Part shown: one piece after another, positions 1 through 8,757 of the stretch
Position numbering within the stretch: the first letter of the stretch is position 1
How the letters are laid out: every line of letters begins with the position of its first letter
Source: Longimicrobium terrae
Lineage (GTDB): Bacteria; Gemmatimonadota; Gemmatimonadetes; Longimicrobiales; Longimicrobiaceae
Length of the DNA stretch: 64,000 nt
Direction of reading: 5' to 3'
NCBI RefSeq assembly: GCF_014202995.1
Contig: NZ_JACHIA010000001.1
Span: 62,001 to 126,000, forward strand
Notes under the pieces: model-generated
What the model was told of the DNA's origin: nothing
Databases searched by the model: none
The model's input: the letters and a program-made list of their open reading frames with translations, nothing else
Program-made: the position numbers and the translations under genes

Positions 1-3000
1 TTGAACGAGAATGTACCCGACGAGTTGTTGGTCACGTCGATGCCTGCGTCCGCACCGGCCACTCCGTTGGACAGCGTGGTGGCGCCGGTAAAGGCGTACG
101 TGCCGTCGGCGTTGTTAAACTGCAGCCCGCTGCCGTGGGTGGCCGTAACCGCGCCGGAGACAGTCAGGCCGCCGCTGTGGCCGCCGCTCACGCTCACCGT
201 CGCCGCGTTGGCGGCCTGGAACAGCGTGGCCCCCACGTTCACCGCCGTGGCCGAGCCGCCGCTGATCAGCACCGTCGGCCCCGTGGTGTTCTGCAGGCTA
301 CCGCCCACCGTCTGGAAGCCGGCGCCGGTCACGTTGGTCAGGCTGATGCCGTTGGCACCGCCCGTGGTGGAGACGCTGGCGAACGACACGCCCTCCGTCC
401 CCGTGCTCACGTTGGCCAGCACCACCGGCGTGCCGTTCATCGACGCGGCCGTGTTGCCGGGGCCCGTGATGGACAGGGTGCCGCCCGCGGTCGCCGATAG
501 AACGGTGGCGTTGTTCGGGGTGCTGATCGCCAGCCCGCCGCCGCTGAAGACGATGGTGGCGCCCGGATTGGTGGCCAGCGTCACCGCGGGGGTGGCGGTA
601 CCGATGGACTTGGACCCACCGCTGAAGGTGATGGTGCCGCCCGAGTTGCCGGACACCGAAAGCCCCAGCCCGCTGGCGGTGATGTTCCCCGACACCGTCA
701 CCGCGCCGCCGCTCACCCCGGCGACGGAAACCGGCCGGCCCGCGTTGGCGCTGATCGTTCCCGCGTAGGTCACGTTCGCCGCCGACCCGCCGTTGGCCAC
801 GTCCAGCGCCGTCCCGGTCGGGTTGGTGATGCTGGCCCCGGTGCCGAAGCTGATGGCGCCGCCCGAGCCGCCGGTCACGTCCACCCCGGCGTCGCCGCCG
901 TTCAGCGTCGTGGTCCCGTCAAAGGCGTAGGCGCCGTCAGCGTTGTTGAACTGAATGCCGGTGCCGGTGCTCGCCTGCAGCGTTCCCGTGTTGAAGGTCA
1001 GCGTGCCGGTGTGGCCGCCGCTCACCGCCACCAGCGCGGCGTTGCTGGCGGTCTGCGACAGGCTGCCCTGGATGGTGGGGCTCACCGAGCCCGCGATCAC
1101 CGCGAAGCCCGTGGACGCCGCGTTGGTGATCGATCCGCCCGCCACGGTGAAGGTGCCGGCGATGGCGTTCAGGATCACGCCGCTGCTGGCGCTGGTGGCG
1201 GAGGACAGCGACGAGAAGCCGCCGTTCACCGTTCCCGTCAGCAGGCTGAGCGCCGGGCCGCCCGTGGCCGACACCGAGGTGCCTGCCGACGTCAGCGTGC
1301 CGAAGCTGCTGCCGAAGATTCCCGCGTTGCCCCCGTTGCCCGCGCCGGTGACGGCGACGCCGTTCAGCGTGGTGGCCGTGGTGCTGGACAGCGAGATGGC
1401 GTGGCCCGCCGGGCTTGCCACGTTCATGAACTCCAGGGTGGCCTGCGGAACACCCGTGATGGAAACGCCCGCGCCGGTCGCGCCCTGGATGGTGCCGCCG
1501 GAGCCCGCGGTCGATCCGTCGCCCGTCACCTGGAAGCCGTTGCCGGTCAGGTTGGCGGCCGCGATTCCGTTCACCGCGCCGTTGGACGACACGCTGCGGA
1601 AGCTGATGCCGCTGGTGCCGGTTCCCACGCCGTTCAGCGTCAGCGCCGTGCCGGTGGTGGAGGCGATGGTGTTGTTGGGGCCGGTCACCTGGACCGTGCC
1701 CGCGCCCGTGGCGCTGAAGCCCGCGCCGCTGGTGGTGCTGATCGCCAGCCCGCCGCCGCCGAAGGTGACGGTGGCTCCGGTGTTGGAAGCCGCCGTGACC
1801 GCCGCGGTGGCGCCGGTGGAGATGTTCTTGGTGGTGCCCGTGAACGACACTTCGCCGCCGGTGTTGCCCGAGGCGGTGATTCCCTTGCCCGTCAGCGCCA
1901 GGGTGCCGGAAAGCTCAACCGCGCCGCCGCTGGTGCCCGTCACCGAGATGCCGTCGCCGGCGTCGGTGATGGCGCCGGACAGCGTCACCGCGCCGCCGCT
2001 GCGTCCGCTGATCCCCACCGCCAGCCCCAGCGCGTTGCCGATGCTGCCCGGGTAGGTGATGGTGCCCCCCCCGCCGCTGACCGCGAACGCGGTGCCTTCC
2101 GCGCCGGAGATGGATCCGCCCGTGGGAGCGATGGTGCCGCCCACGTTCGTCAGGCTCACGCCCGTGGTCTTGCTGTTGGTGGAGCTCAGCAGGTCGATGG
2201 TGCCGGCGACCGTGCCGTCCGTCAGGTTCAGCGCCGGGCCGCGCGGGTTCAGCGAAAGCTGGCCCACCGTCAGCGTGCCGAAGCCGCTGCCCGTGATGGC
2301 CGCGCCGTCCGCCGCCGTGATCCCCACGCCCGCGATGGTGTTGTTCTGCGCCAGCGTCACCGTGGCGCCCGCGTCCTCGCGGGACAGCCCCGGCGCGCCG
2401 CCGGCCGTGAACACCGTCAGCGTCGATTCGTTGTACGGCCCGCGGGTGATGGGGGCGGGAATGCCCTGGCCGATGATGGCCTGGTTGTCTTCCAGCAGCC
2501 AGGCGCCGTTCAGGTCCGTGGCGCCCGCCGCGAGGACGAAGATGGTGTCGCCCGCTTCGGCCGCGACCTGCGCGTCGGCCACGCTGCCGAAGGGACGGCT
2601 GTCGCGCCCGTCTCCGGCGCCGCCCGCGCGCACGTACCAGTAGTTGCTGTCATCCACGTCCACCACGGCCAGCGCGGGCAGGGTGCGCACGCCGTCGGTG
2701 ACGAAGTAGCTGATGGTGTCGCGCCCCGCAAAGCCGCTGGCGCTCAGGTAGGTGTAGCTGCCGTCCGCCCGCAGAACCGCCAGGCCGCCCTTGGCCGTGG
2801 TGATGGAATCTTCCACCACGTCCAGGTTGCCGTCGTCGCTGTCGTTGGCCAGCATGCCGTGCGCCGAATCCACCGGCGTCGTCACGTTGCTCAGCGCACC
2901 CGCGGAGTCCGGGGTCACCACCGGCGCGTTGTCGACGATGACCAGCGTGGAATCCACCCGGCGGGTGTTCCCGTCGTTCACGGCGCGCACCCACGCGGTG

Positions 3001-3803
3001 CCCTGCGTAACGGCCGCGATTTCCGCGGTCGTGTCGCTCAGCGCGCTGACGGTGACGACGGAAGGGTTGCTGCTGGTGAAGGTGACCGAACGCGAGACCG
3101 AGTCCCGGGCGCCCACCACCGTGCGCACGTCGGCCGTCAGTGTGTCGCGCTGCCCGACGTTCAGCAGCGTGGTATCCGGCGACAGGCGCAGGAATCCTTC
3201 CGGATACCGCACATCCGCCGCGATGTACATCTTGAAGGCGATCCGCTGCACGCCGGGGTCGTAGCGCAGCTTCCACGTCTTGGGAAGCGACACCTCGCCC
3301 GAGTCCAGGCCGCCCGCGTACTGGTAGTACGGCCGGTCTTCCGTCAGGTAGATCTCGTTGCCGTCGGGGTTGCCCACGTCGACCGTCCCCGTGCCCACGC
3401 TGGCGTACGGCTCCTGGTAGAAAAAGGCGCGCACGCCCTCCGCGTCCACCGCACCGGTGGAATCCACGCCCAGCGCCTGCGGAATCAGGTTCTGCACGGT
3501 GGCGTCGAACGCCAGGGTGTCGGGGGCGATGTTGCGGACGTTGCTGCTGCCCAGCCGCACGTACACGCCCTGGTTGCCCAGGATCAGCCCCGAGGCCGAA
3601 CCGGCCGAAGCCGCGGAAGGACGGCACTCCAGCGTGCCGCCGCTCACGTTCAGCGAGCAGTCCAGCGACTGCAGCGCGTCGTTGGGCGTGGGGGGCCGGG
3701 GCGGATTGCCTCCGGTCTCAGGCGCAATGGGATTGCCCGCATCGCTGCAGGAAACCGCGGCAAGCAGGCCCGCCAGGAACAGGGCGCGTCTACGGATTGA
3801 CAT
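1..3803 (-). CDS. Large surface lipoprotein with Ig-like and beta-helix regions (C-terminus outside window)
   Basis: The frame stays open from an ATG at 3803 to the window edge, giving at least 1267 residues with no stop. The N-terminus (MSIRRRALFLAGLLAAVSC) is a lipoprotein signal peptide with Cys19 as the probable lipidated residue, followed by a Pro-rich linker. Residues ~207-292 look like a bacterial Ig-like (Big/BID) domain. Residues ~295-383 look like a cadherin/VCBS-type tandem domain ('ANDSDDG', 'DTISYFVTDG'). From ~388 on ('YVRAGGAGDGRDSRPF') the protein becomes Gly/Thr/Val/Ser-rich with short beta-helix-like periodicity up to the edge. Segments repeat inside the helix: a unit near 90-100 recurs near 921-930, and one near 523 recurs near 1738. 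I infer a surface or adhesin-like role. The enzyme activity, if any, and the C-terminal anchor or secretion signal are unknown. Long plus-strand ORFs here are antisense shadows. Confidence 0.8.
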   Translation of the reverse strand, partial: MSIRRRALFLAGLLAAVSCSDAGNPIAPETGGNPPRPPTPNDALQSLDCSLNVSGGTLECRPSAASAGSASGLILGNQGVYVRLGSSNVRNIAPDTLAFDATVQNLIPQALGVDSTGAVDAEGVRAFFYQEPYASVGTGTVDVGNPDGNEIYLTEDRPYYQYAGGLDSGEVSLPKTWKLRYDPGVQRIAFKMYIAADVRYPEGFLRLSPDTTLLNVGQRDTLTADVRTVVGARDSVSRSVTFTSSNPSVVTVSALSDTTAEIAAVTQGTAWVRAVNDGNTRRVDSTLVIVDNAPVVTPDSAGALSNVTTPVDSAHGMLANDSDDGNLDVVEDSITTAKGGLAVLRADGSYTYLSASGFAGRDTISYFVTDGVRTLPALAVVDVDDSNYWYVRAGGAGDGRDSRPFGSVADAQVAAEAGDTIFVLAAGATDLNGAWLLEDNQAIIGQGIPAPITRGPYNESTLTVFTAGGAPGLSREDAGATVTLAQNNTIAGVGITAADGAAITGSGFGTLTVGQLSLNPRGPALNLTDGTVAGTIDLLSSTNSKTTGVSLTNVGGTIAPTGGSISGAEGTAFAVSGGGGTITYPGSIGNALGLAVGISGRSGGAVTLSGAITDAGDGISVTGTSGGAVELSGTLALTGKGITASGNTGGEVSFTGTTKNISTGATAAVTAASNTGATVTFGGGGLAISTTSGAGFSATGAGTVQVTGPNNTIASTTGTALTLNGVGTGTSGISFRSVSSNGAVNGIAAANLTGNGFQVTGDGSTAGSGGTIQGATGAGVSITGVPQATLEFMNVASPAGHAISLSSTTATTLNGVAVTGAGNGGNAGIFGSSFGTLTSAGTSVSATGGPALSLLTGTVNGGFSSLSSATSASSGVILNAIAGTFTVAGGSITNAASTGFAVIAGSVSPTIQGSLSQTASNAALVAVSGGHTGTLTFNTGTLQASTGTGIQFNNADGAYAFDGTTTLNGGDAGVDVTGGSGGAISFGTGASITNPTGTALDVANGGSAANVTYAGTISANAGRPVSVAGVSGGAVTVSGNITASGLGLSVSGNSGGTITFSGGSKSIGTATPAVTLATNPGATIVFSGGGLAISTPNNATVLSATAGGTLSITGPGNTAASMNGTPVVLANVSTGTEGVSFASVSTTGGANGISLTNVTGAGFQTVGGSLQNTTGPTVLISGGSATAVNVGATLFQAANAATVSVSGGHSGGLTVSGAVTATHGSGLQFNNADGTYAFTGATTLSNGVAGADAGIDVTNNSSGTFSF

Positions 3804-4068
3804 GAACCAACTCCGGCCGATAAAGGGCACAGGGGAGGGATGCGACCGACCAGGAAGGCGGTCCGGAGACACGCCCGAAAGGAGGGAGGCAGACAGCCGC
3901 AGCGGTTTCAGGGCATGGCTTCGCCACGACCGGAACCGACTGCGACGCGTCAATGTCTCACATGCGGCTATCGGCGTCAAGAGTTTGTGTATCAGCAGCT
4001 TCCGCGATCTGGCGCGTTGCTGCGATGGCACGAAAACGCAAATTGGGACACGTCTGGTACACCGAATC

Positions 4069-4100
4069 GAAAAGGCCCGTCCGCACGCGGCGGACGGGCC
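4069..4100 (-). terminator. Intrinsic terminator of the aminotransferase gene
   Basis: A perfect 11-bp stem (GGCCCGTCCGC with GCGGACGGGCC, 5-nt loop) lies at 4074-4100. On the minus strand it is followed by TTTT, 28 bases past the stop of the minus-strand aminotransferase. The rest of the 3804-4127 gap holds no ORF I can support. It should contain the promoter of the large lipoprotein, but I see no convincing -35/-10 pair. Confidence 0.8.
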
Positions 4101-4127
4101 TGAAATGTCTGCTTCGATGCGCGTCCG

Positions 4128-5387
4128 TCAGACGCTCGCGGGCCCGCGGGACAGCGCGCGGGCGATGCGCTCCGCCGCTTCGGCCAGGCGGCTTTCCGGC
4201 TCGATCAGGGCAAAGCGCACGTGCCCCTCGCCCTCCGGCCCGAACCCTACACCGGGCGACACCACGACGCCCGCCTCGGCCAGAAGGAAGCGCGCGAACT
4301 CGATGGAACTCACCCCGCGGAACGCTTCGGGGATGGCGGCCCAGATGAACATCGTCGCCCGCGGCGCCGTCACCGGCCACCCAGCGGCGTGCAGGCCCTT
4401 CACCAGCGCGTCCGCGCGGCGGCGGTACACCTCGCGCGTTTCGCCCACGCACTCCTGGCCGGCGCTGAGCGCGTGCGCGGCCGCGATCTGAATCGGCTGA
4501 AAGATCCCGTAGTCCAGGTAGCTCTTGATCTTGGTCAGCGCGCCCACCATCGCCGCGTTGCCCACGCAGAAGCCCACGCGCCAGCCTGCCATGCAGTACG
4601 ACTTGGACATCGAAAAGAACTCCACCGCGATGTCGCGCGCGCCGGGCACGGCCAGCACGCTGGGCGGGTCTTCGCCGAAGCCGAAGTCCGCGTAGGCGAA
4701 GTCGTGAATCAGCAGCAGCCGGTTGCGGCGGCACACCTCCACGGCGCGCTCAAAGAACCCGGCCGGCGCCTGCAGCGTGGTGGGGTTGTTGGGAAAGGAC
4801 AGGACGAGCACCTTGGGCGGGTTCTCCGCCGTACTGCACGCTTCCTCCACCGAGGCGAACAGCGCGTCGGCGTCCACGTATCCTTCCCCGCCATCGGTGA
4901 GCGGCAGCGTGTGCACCCTGCCGCCCGCGAAAACCACGGAGTAGGTGTGGATGGGGTACGCCGGCACGGGCACCAGCACCGTGTCGCCGTCGCCCAGAAT
5001 CGCCAGCATCAGGTGCGCGATCCCTTCCTTGGCGCCGATGGTGACCACCACCTCCGACTCCGGATCCAGCTCCACCTTGTACTTCTCGCGATAATGGTTC
5101 GCGATCCCCTCCCGCAGTCCGTAGATGCCCCGCGAGGCGCTGTAGCGGTGGTGCTGCGGATCACCCGCGTGCGCCACCAGTTCCGCGACGATGTGGCCGG
5201 GCGTGCCCAGGTCGGGGTTGCCCATTCCCAGGTCGATGACGTCCTCGCCCGCGTCCATCCGGTCGCGCTTTTCCGCGTTGATCTGCGCAAACACGTACGC
5301 GGGCAGACTGCCGATGCGCGAAAACGCCGCGCTGCTGGTGGGCGGCCACGCGGGCGCGGACGTGGAACTGGATGACGGGACCGACAT
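4128..5387 (-). CDS. alaC: AlaC-type alanine/glutamate-pyruvate aminotransferase (PLP fold type I)
   Basis: A 419-residue class I/II aminotransferase that transfers amino groups between alanine or similar amino acids and 2-oxo acids in the cytoplasm. From memory it closely follows E. coli AlaC in order and motifs: 'RIGSLPAYVF' at the N-terminus, 'IDLGMGNPD' (~51-59), 'YSASRGI' (~82-88), 'FPNNPT' (~198-203), 'HDFAYAD' (~228-234), 'SKSYCMAGWR' (~261-270, with Lys262 the Schiff-base lysine) and 'HVRFALIE' near the C-terminus. I chose the ATG at 5387 because GGAG lies 7 nt upstream. An upstream in-frame TTG at 5411 would add 8 residues that the family lacks. LL-diaminopimelate and aspartate aminotransferases are related alternatives, but the AlaC signature is the best fit. 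The gene is monocistronic, with its own terminator. Confidence 0.88.
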   Translation of the reverse strand: MSVPSSSSTSAPAWPPTSSAAFSRIGSLPAYVFAQINAEKRDRMDAGEDVIDLGMGNPDLGTPGHIVAELVAHAGDPQHHRYSASRGIYGLREGIANHYREKYKVELDPESEVVVTIGAKEGIAHLMLAILGDGDTVLVPVPAYPIHTYSVVFAGGRVHTLPLTDGGEGYVDADALFASVEEACSTAENPPKVLVLSFPNNPTTLQAPAGFFERAVEVCRRNRLLLIHDFAYADFGFGEDPPSVLAVPGARDIAVEFFSMSKSYCMAGWRVGFCVGNAAMVGALTKIKSYLDYGIFQPIQIAAAHALSAGQECVGETREVYRRRADALVKGLHAAGWPVTAPRATMFIWAAIPEAFRGVSSIEFARFLLAEAGVVVSPGVGFGPEGEGHVRFALIEPESRLAEAAERIARALSRGPASV

Positions 5388-5974
5388 GGCTTCTCCGGCG
5401 TTGAGTGACAAGGGATTCCTCGCCCGGATGCAGGTTTCTCGCCGACAAACAGGGCGAATGCACCGTGGATGAATGTCTGATCACGGGTGTCGGCCGCGGC
5501 ACGGACGGCCCCACATCCATCATGCTCAAAACGACGAGCCCGCCCGGCGGACCGGGCGGGCACCACCGCCGCGTTTGACGCCACGCGCAGCACACGCGTC
5601 ACGAACAAGCGCGCGAACGATGATCTCCCGGCACCGTACGCCCACCCTTGGTCGGCCACCAGCGCGGCGCACGTCACCCGGCCGCGTATCGCCGCCCTCC
5701 TGTCTTTCGCTCCTTGCACACCGCCGTTCATCCGCCGCCCGCTGTAACGGACGCGCGGCGGATGGAGCGCGGGCCGGCCCCGGGCGCGGATGGCGTACGG
5801 TGTCTCTCCCCGAAAAACGCGGAAAACTCAGCGCGAGCGCCACCCGCGGCACCGCCCTCCGCATCCGCGCGGCGAGGCTCGCCACCTCCCGAGCACATAT
5901 CCGCCTCCAGCAACTGGACTCCTCACGAGGACCTCGATCGGAGCAACGCCATCGCACGTCACCATCTTCCGCCA

Positions 5975-6173
5975 CCCGCACTGAACTCTCCCTCACAGTC
6001 CACGCAGGTGGACTTCGTGTCCTTCGAGGCGCGGTTTCAACCGCCGGGCTGATCCCCGCCGCCCGTGGCCCATCCCGAAACGCACCCGCACTGAAACTCT
6101 CCCCCAAGGTCCGCGCAGGCGGACTTCGTGTCCTTCGAGGCGCGGTTCAACCGCCGGGCTGATCCCCGCCGCC
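5975..6173. repeat. Tandem pair of ~88-bp direct repeats (intergenic mosaic family, module b)
   Basis: Two near-identical units, 5975-6063 and 6085-6173, share 'GGACTTCGTGTCCTTCGAGG', 'CAACCGCCGGGCTGATCCCC' and a small hairpin around 'GTCCGCGCAGGCGGAC'. The same module appears in reverse orientation at ~14770-14822 and ~33828-33880 inside larger elements. The surrounding gap 5388-6473 otherwise holds only ORF shadows and the unmarked 5' region of the next gene. I see no supported coding sequence in it. Confidence 0.8.
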
Positions 6174-6473
6174 GCGCCGGACTCGAACCGCCGTCATCCG
6201 CCATCCCCGCCGGACCCGATCCGCGCCCTTTCCCGTCAGGGACGACCCGGACCCGTTCCCGATATTCGCGCCCGAACCGCTCACCCGGAGGCGGCGGATC
6301 GGCGCGGGCGGCGGAGGGCGCAGAACTCCGCGCGCGTCCTTCGCTTGCCGCTCCCCGGAACAAACCCTACCTTCGGGCCGGTACTAGCGGCGGTTCCCGG
6401 CCTGGGGACCGCCCGTACGCCGCGGCGGACCGGTTCCGCCGCTTCGTTTTTTTCATCGACCGCAAGACCAACG

Positions 6474-7196
6474 ATGACGCGAGTTCCGCGCACCGCGCTT
6501 CTGCTGGCCGCCGCCTTCGTGGCGCTGGCCCGTTCCGCCTCGGCCCAGAGCGTTCCGTCGCCCATCCGCGACGTGACAACCACCCAGGGCGTGCACGTCT
6601 TTACCGGGATCATGTTTCCCGAGCGGGGCGTGCAGATCACCGACAGCACCGAGGTCAACTTCGGGCCCAAGGTCGCCCCGCTGGTGGGCGTTTCGTACGA
6701 ACTGCGCGCCACCGGCGGCCTGAACTTTCAGCTGGCCGTCAGCTTCAGCCCCAGCGAGCGCCGCCTGTTCACCCCCGAGTACGTGGCCGACTCCACCCTC
6801 GTGGAAGCCATCGACACCGGCGTGGACGTGCCCAGCGCCATCCTCATGACCGACGCGGCGCTTCTGTTTCACCTCACGGGGCCGCGCACCTGGCACGGCC
6901 TGGCGCCGTACGTGCTGGCCGGCGGCGGCATCGTGGCCGACATTCGCGGAACGCTGCAGGACGAGGCCGACCTGGACCTGGAAGGCGGAGAGCTGTACCG
7001 CTTCGGCCCCACGTTTGCGTTGCGTACCGGCGTGGGTACCGACTGGTTCGTCGGCGACAACCTGTCCATCCGCGCGGAACTGCAGGGCCGGCTGTGGCGC
7101 ACCTCGCCGCCCGACGCGTTCGTGCTTCCCGTCCGGGACCTCTCGGAGTGGAACCAGGTGGGCGCGTTGACCGTCGGGGGTGTGTTCCACTTCTAA
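6474..7196 (+). CDS. Outer-membrane beta-barrel-like protein with signal peptide
   Basis: A 240-residue secreted protein. The start at 6474 is preferred over upstream in-frame starts because it gives a clean signal peptide (MTRVPRTALLLAAAFVALARSASA, cleavage before Gln25). The mature part alternates hydrophobic and polar residues with many Gly and aromatic positions and turns rich in Asp/Gly ('LAPYVLAGGGIVAD', 'RFGPTFALRTGVGTDWF', 'SIRAELQGRLW'). It ends 'GALTVGGVFHF', with a terminal phenylalanine typical of barrels inserted by the Bam machinery. It fits a small 8-stranded outer-membrane barrel of the OmpW/OmpA-like size class. I do not recognise a specific family, so no substrate is assigned. 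The BON-domain gene starts 20 nt downstream on the same strand, so the two may be cotranscribed. Confidence 0.72.
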   Translation: MTRVPRTALLLAAAFVALARSASAQSVPSPIRDVTTTQGVHVFTGIMFPERGVQITDSTEVNFGPKVAPLVGVSYELRATGGLNFQLAVSFSPSERRLFTPEYVADSTLVEAIDTGVDVPSAILMTDAALLFHLTGPRTWHGLAPYVLAGGGIVADIRGTLQDEADLDLEGGELYRFGPTFALRTGVGTDWFVGDNLSIRAELQGRLWRTSPPDAFVLPVRDLSEWNQVGALTVGGVFHF

Positions 7197-7216
7197 GCAA
7201 GCGTCAGGAGGGCGGC

Positions 7217-7708
7217 ATGGCCGCGAAGTACACGGGGGACATCTTCGATTTTTCGGGGATGACGGACGACGAGCTGTACGACGCGGTTGTGCAGCACCTG
7301 CAGGAGCACCCGGAACTGGACGCGGGGTGGATCGAGGTGCGCGTCGACGCGGGCCACGTGACGCTTTCCGGCCGCGTGGGCGCGGATTCCGAAATCTCCG
7401 TCGCCGAGCAGGTCGTCACGGAGCTGATGGGGATTCAGGAGTTCACCAACGAACTCATGGTCGATGAACTGCACCGCGGCCAGGCGCCCGAGGCGGCGGA
7501 CGATTCGGTGATGCTGGACATGGAGACCGATTCGCAGATGGGCGACGTGAACGACAGCCAGTCCGACACCGCGTCCCACCTGGTGGAGAACCTTCAGGGG
7601 CAGATGTACGGCACCCACAGCGTGCAGGAAGCCGTGGAAGAGGGCGCGTCGTACGAGCCGCCCGACCGTCCGCTGGGCGAAGGCTACGGCTCGCGCGAAA
7701 GCCACTGA
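7217..7708 (+). CDS. BON-domain protein
   Basis: 163 residues. The segment ~14-78 has the BON pattern: 'DDELYDAVVQHLQEHPEL', then 'IEVRVDAGHVTLSGRVG', then 'VAEQVVTELMGIQEFTNEL'. BON domains are ~60-residue alpha/beta modules thought to bind phospholipid or periplasmic partners. The C-terminal half is acidic, low in hydrophobics and probably disordered. There is no signal peptide, so either it is cytoplasmic or export is not visible in the sequence. The start has an upstream AGGAGGG at 7206-7212. The gene follows the barrel gene by 20 nt and is closed by the strong hairpin at 7732-7773. A second, unrelated-length BON gene points toward it from the other side. Confidence 0.82.
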   Translation: MAAKYTGDIFDFSGMTDDELYDAVVQHLQEHPELDAGWIEVRVDAGHVTLSGRVGADSEISVAEQVVTELMGIQEFTNELMVDELHRGQAPEAADDSVMLDMETDSQMGDVNDSQSDTASHLVENLQGQMYGTHSVQEAVEEGASYEPPDRPLGEGYGSRESH

Positions 7709-7731
7709 GCCGGTCGCGTTACTCCGATGTG

Positions 7732-7773
7732 AAAAGCGGGTCCCGGGCTTCGGCGCGCCGGGACCCGCTTTTT
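7732..7773 (+). terminator. Intrinsic terminator after the BON gene
   Basis: A long stem with arms AAAAGCGGGTCCCGG and CCGGGACCCGCTTTTT (loop ~7749-7756) ends in a T tract on the plus strand, 24 nt after the BON stop. Because the outer arm is A-rich, the same hairpin could stop minus-strand transcripts. Confidence 0.85.
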
Positions 7774-7793
7774 CGTTCGTGCCGCCGGATCCG

Positions 7794-7922
7794 CAACTGC
7801 CGTTTCACACGGAGGCCACGGAGGATGCACGGAGGTCACGGAGGAACGGCAACAGCAAGTCTCACGCAGAGAAGCAGAGCAGCAGAGGGAACTTCTCCGC
7901 GGCTCTGCTTCTCTGTGTGAGA
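7794..7922. repeat. 'CACGGAGG' intergenic repeat with 20-bp inverted arms (copy 1)
   Basis: The left part carries 'CCGTTTCACACGGAGG' followed by variants of CACGGAGG. The right part has 20-bp inverted arms at 7861-7880 and 7902-7921 with one mismatch, able to form a hairpin. The left part recurs almost identically at 38311-38386. It lies between two convergent BON genes. Confidence 0.8.
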
Positions 7923-7957
7923 CCCTTGTTGTCGTTTTCCGGATGTGAATCCCGGGC

Positions 7958-8629
7958 TCAGGGCTCGGTGCTGCTTCCGGACGAGGTCTGGGGAAGAAGG
8001 TCGCCGTGCGCGTCACCCGGGCCCTGGGCATTCACCGTCAGCCGGGTGATCACGCCGCGCACGCCTTCCGTCTCCCACGCATCGTCCCAGGCGTAGCGAG
8101 CTTCCAGAAAGTCGTCCACCTCGCCCGTAAGCGTCACCACGCCCTCTTCCACCGACACCTGGATGCGGTCCACGTCCAGCCACACGTCCTCGAACAGGCG
8201 CTGGCGAACGGCGTCCAGGATCTCGTCGTCATCCAGTTCCACGTCGGTGTCGTCCAGCTCGTAGCCCCAGCGGTCACCGTGGTGCGGCTCGCGGTTCAGC
8301 TCCGGATGACGCTGGTACGCGGACGGCGGCAGAAACGGCGCGTTCGCGTTCCCGCCCCCGAAGTCCCCGCCGTAGCCGGCCCACCCGCGTCCCCGCGACG
8401 GGGCCGCGCCGCCGCCGCCGTATCCCCCGCCCTGCACGGGATACGGATCGAATCCGGGGTAGCTCTCCCCGTACACGCCACGATCGTAGCGGTCCGGCTG
8501 CTCCCATCGGCCGTACCGCGGCTGCCCGCCGCCCTGCCCGCCACGAAATCCGTCGTAGCCGCCGCGGCGCGCCGGTCCCGGCTGCCGTTCCCATCCACCG
8601 CCAAAGCTGTACGGATCGTACCCGCGCAT
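7958..8629 (-). CDS. BON-domain protein with Gly/Tyr/Arg-rich N-terminal half
   Basis: 223 residues from an ATG at 8629. Residues ~1-110 are low-complexity and rich in Gly, Tyr, Arg and Pro ('GGYDGFRGGQGGGQPRYG'), so probably disordered. Residues ~128-200 form a BON domain: 'DDEILDAVRQRLFEDVWLD', 'IQVSVEEGVVTLTGEVDDF', 'GVRGVITRLTVNA'. This arrangement, a disordered YG/RG-rich tail in front of BON, is common in environmental bacteria and of unknown function. There is no signal peptide. It converges on the other BON gene, and the two are not close copies outside the BON core. A role in envelope stress or surface association is only a guess from the BON family. Confidence 0.8.
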   Translation of the reverse strand: MRGYDPYSFGGGWERQPGPARRGGYDGFRGGQGGGQPRYGRWEQPDRYDRGVYGESYPGFDPYPVQGGGYGGGGAAPSRGRGWAGYGGDFGGGNANAPFLPPSAYQRHPELNREPHHGDRWGYELDDTDVELDDDEILDAVRQRLFEDVWLDVDRIQVSVEEGVVTLTGEVDDFLEARYAWDDAWETEGVRGVITRLTVNAQGPGDAHGDLLPQTSSGSSTEP

Positions 8630-8757
8630 TGCTCCCCCTCACACAAGGTCCCCGGTCAGTTCCCGGGCGGCCGGGCGCGCAAGACCCGTTCCGGCGCCGG
8701 GTTGATCCGCCGCACCGGCGCGGGTTAGGTTGCGCCCGCACCCCGAACCCCGCACCC

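Noticed and set aside
1-3800. Long plus-strand ORFs opposite the beta-helix lipoprotein (for example 955-2055 and 1011-3800)
   Set aside because: They are antisense shadows of a repetitive high-GC gene; their products are Pro/Val- or Arg/Ala/Gly-biased, without domains, while the minus frame reads as a coherent secreted protein with a signal peptide.
3940-3984. Minus-strand TTGACG/GACATT pair as promoter for the large lipoprotein
   Set aside because: Only three of six -10 matches; too weak to call.
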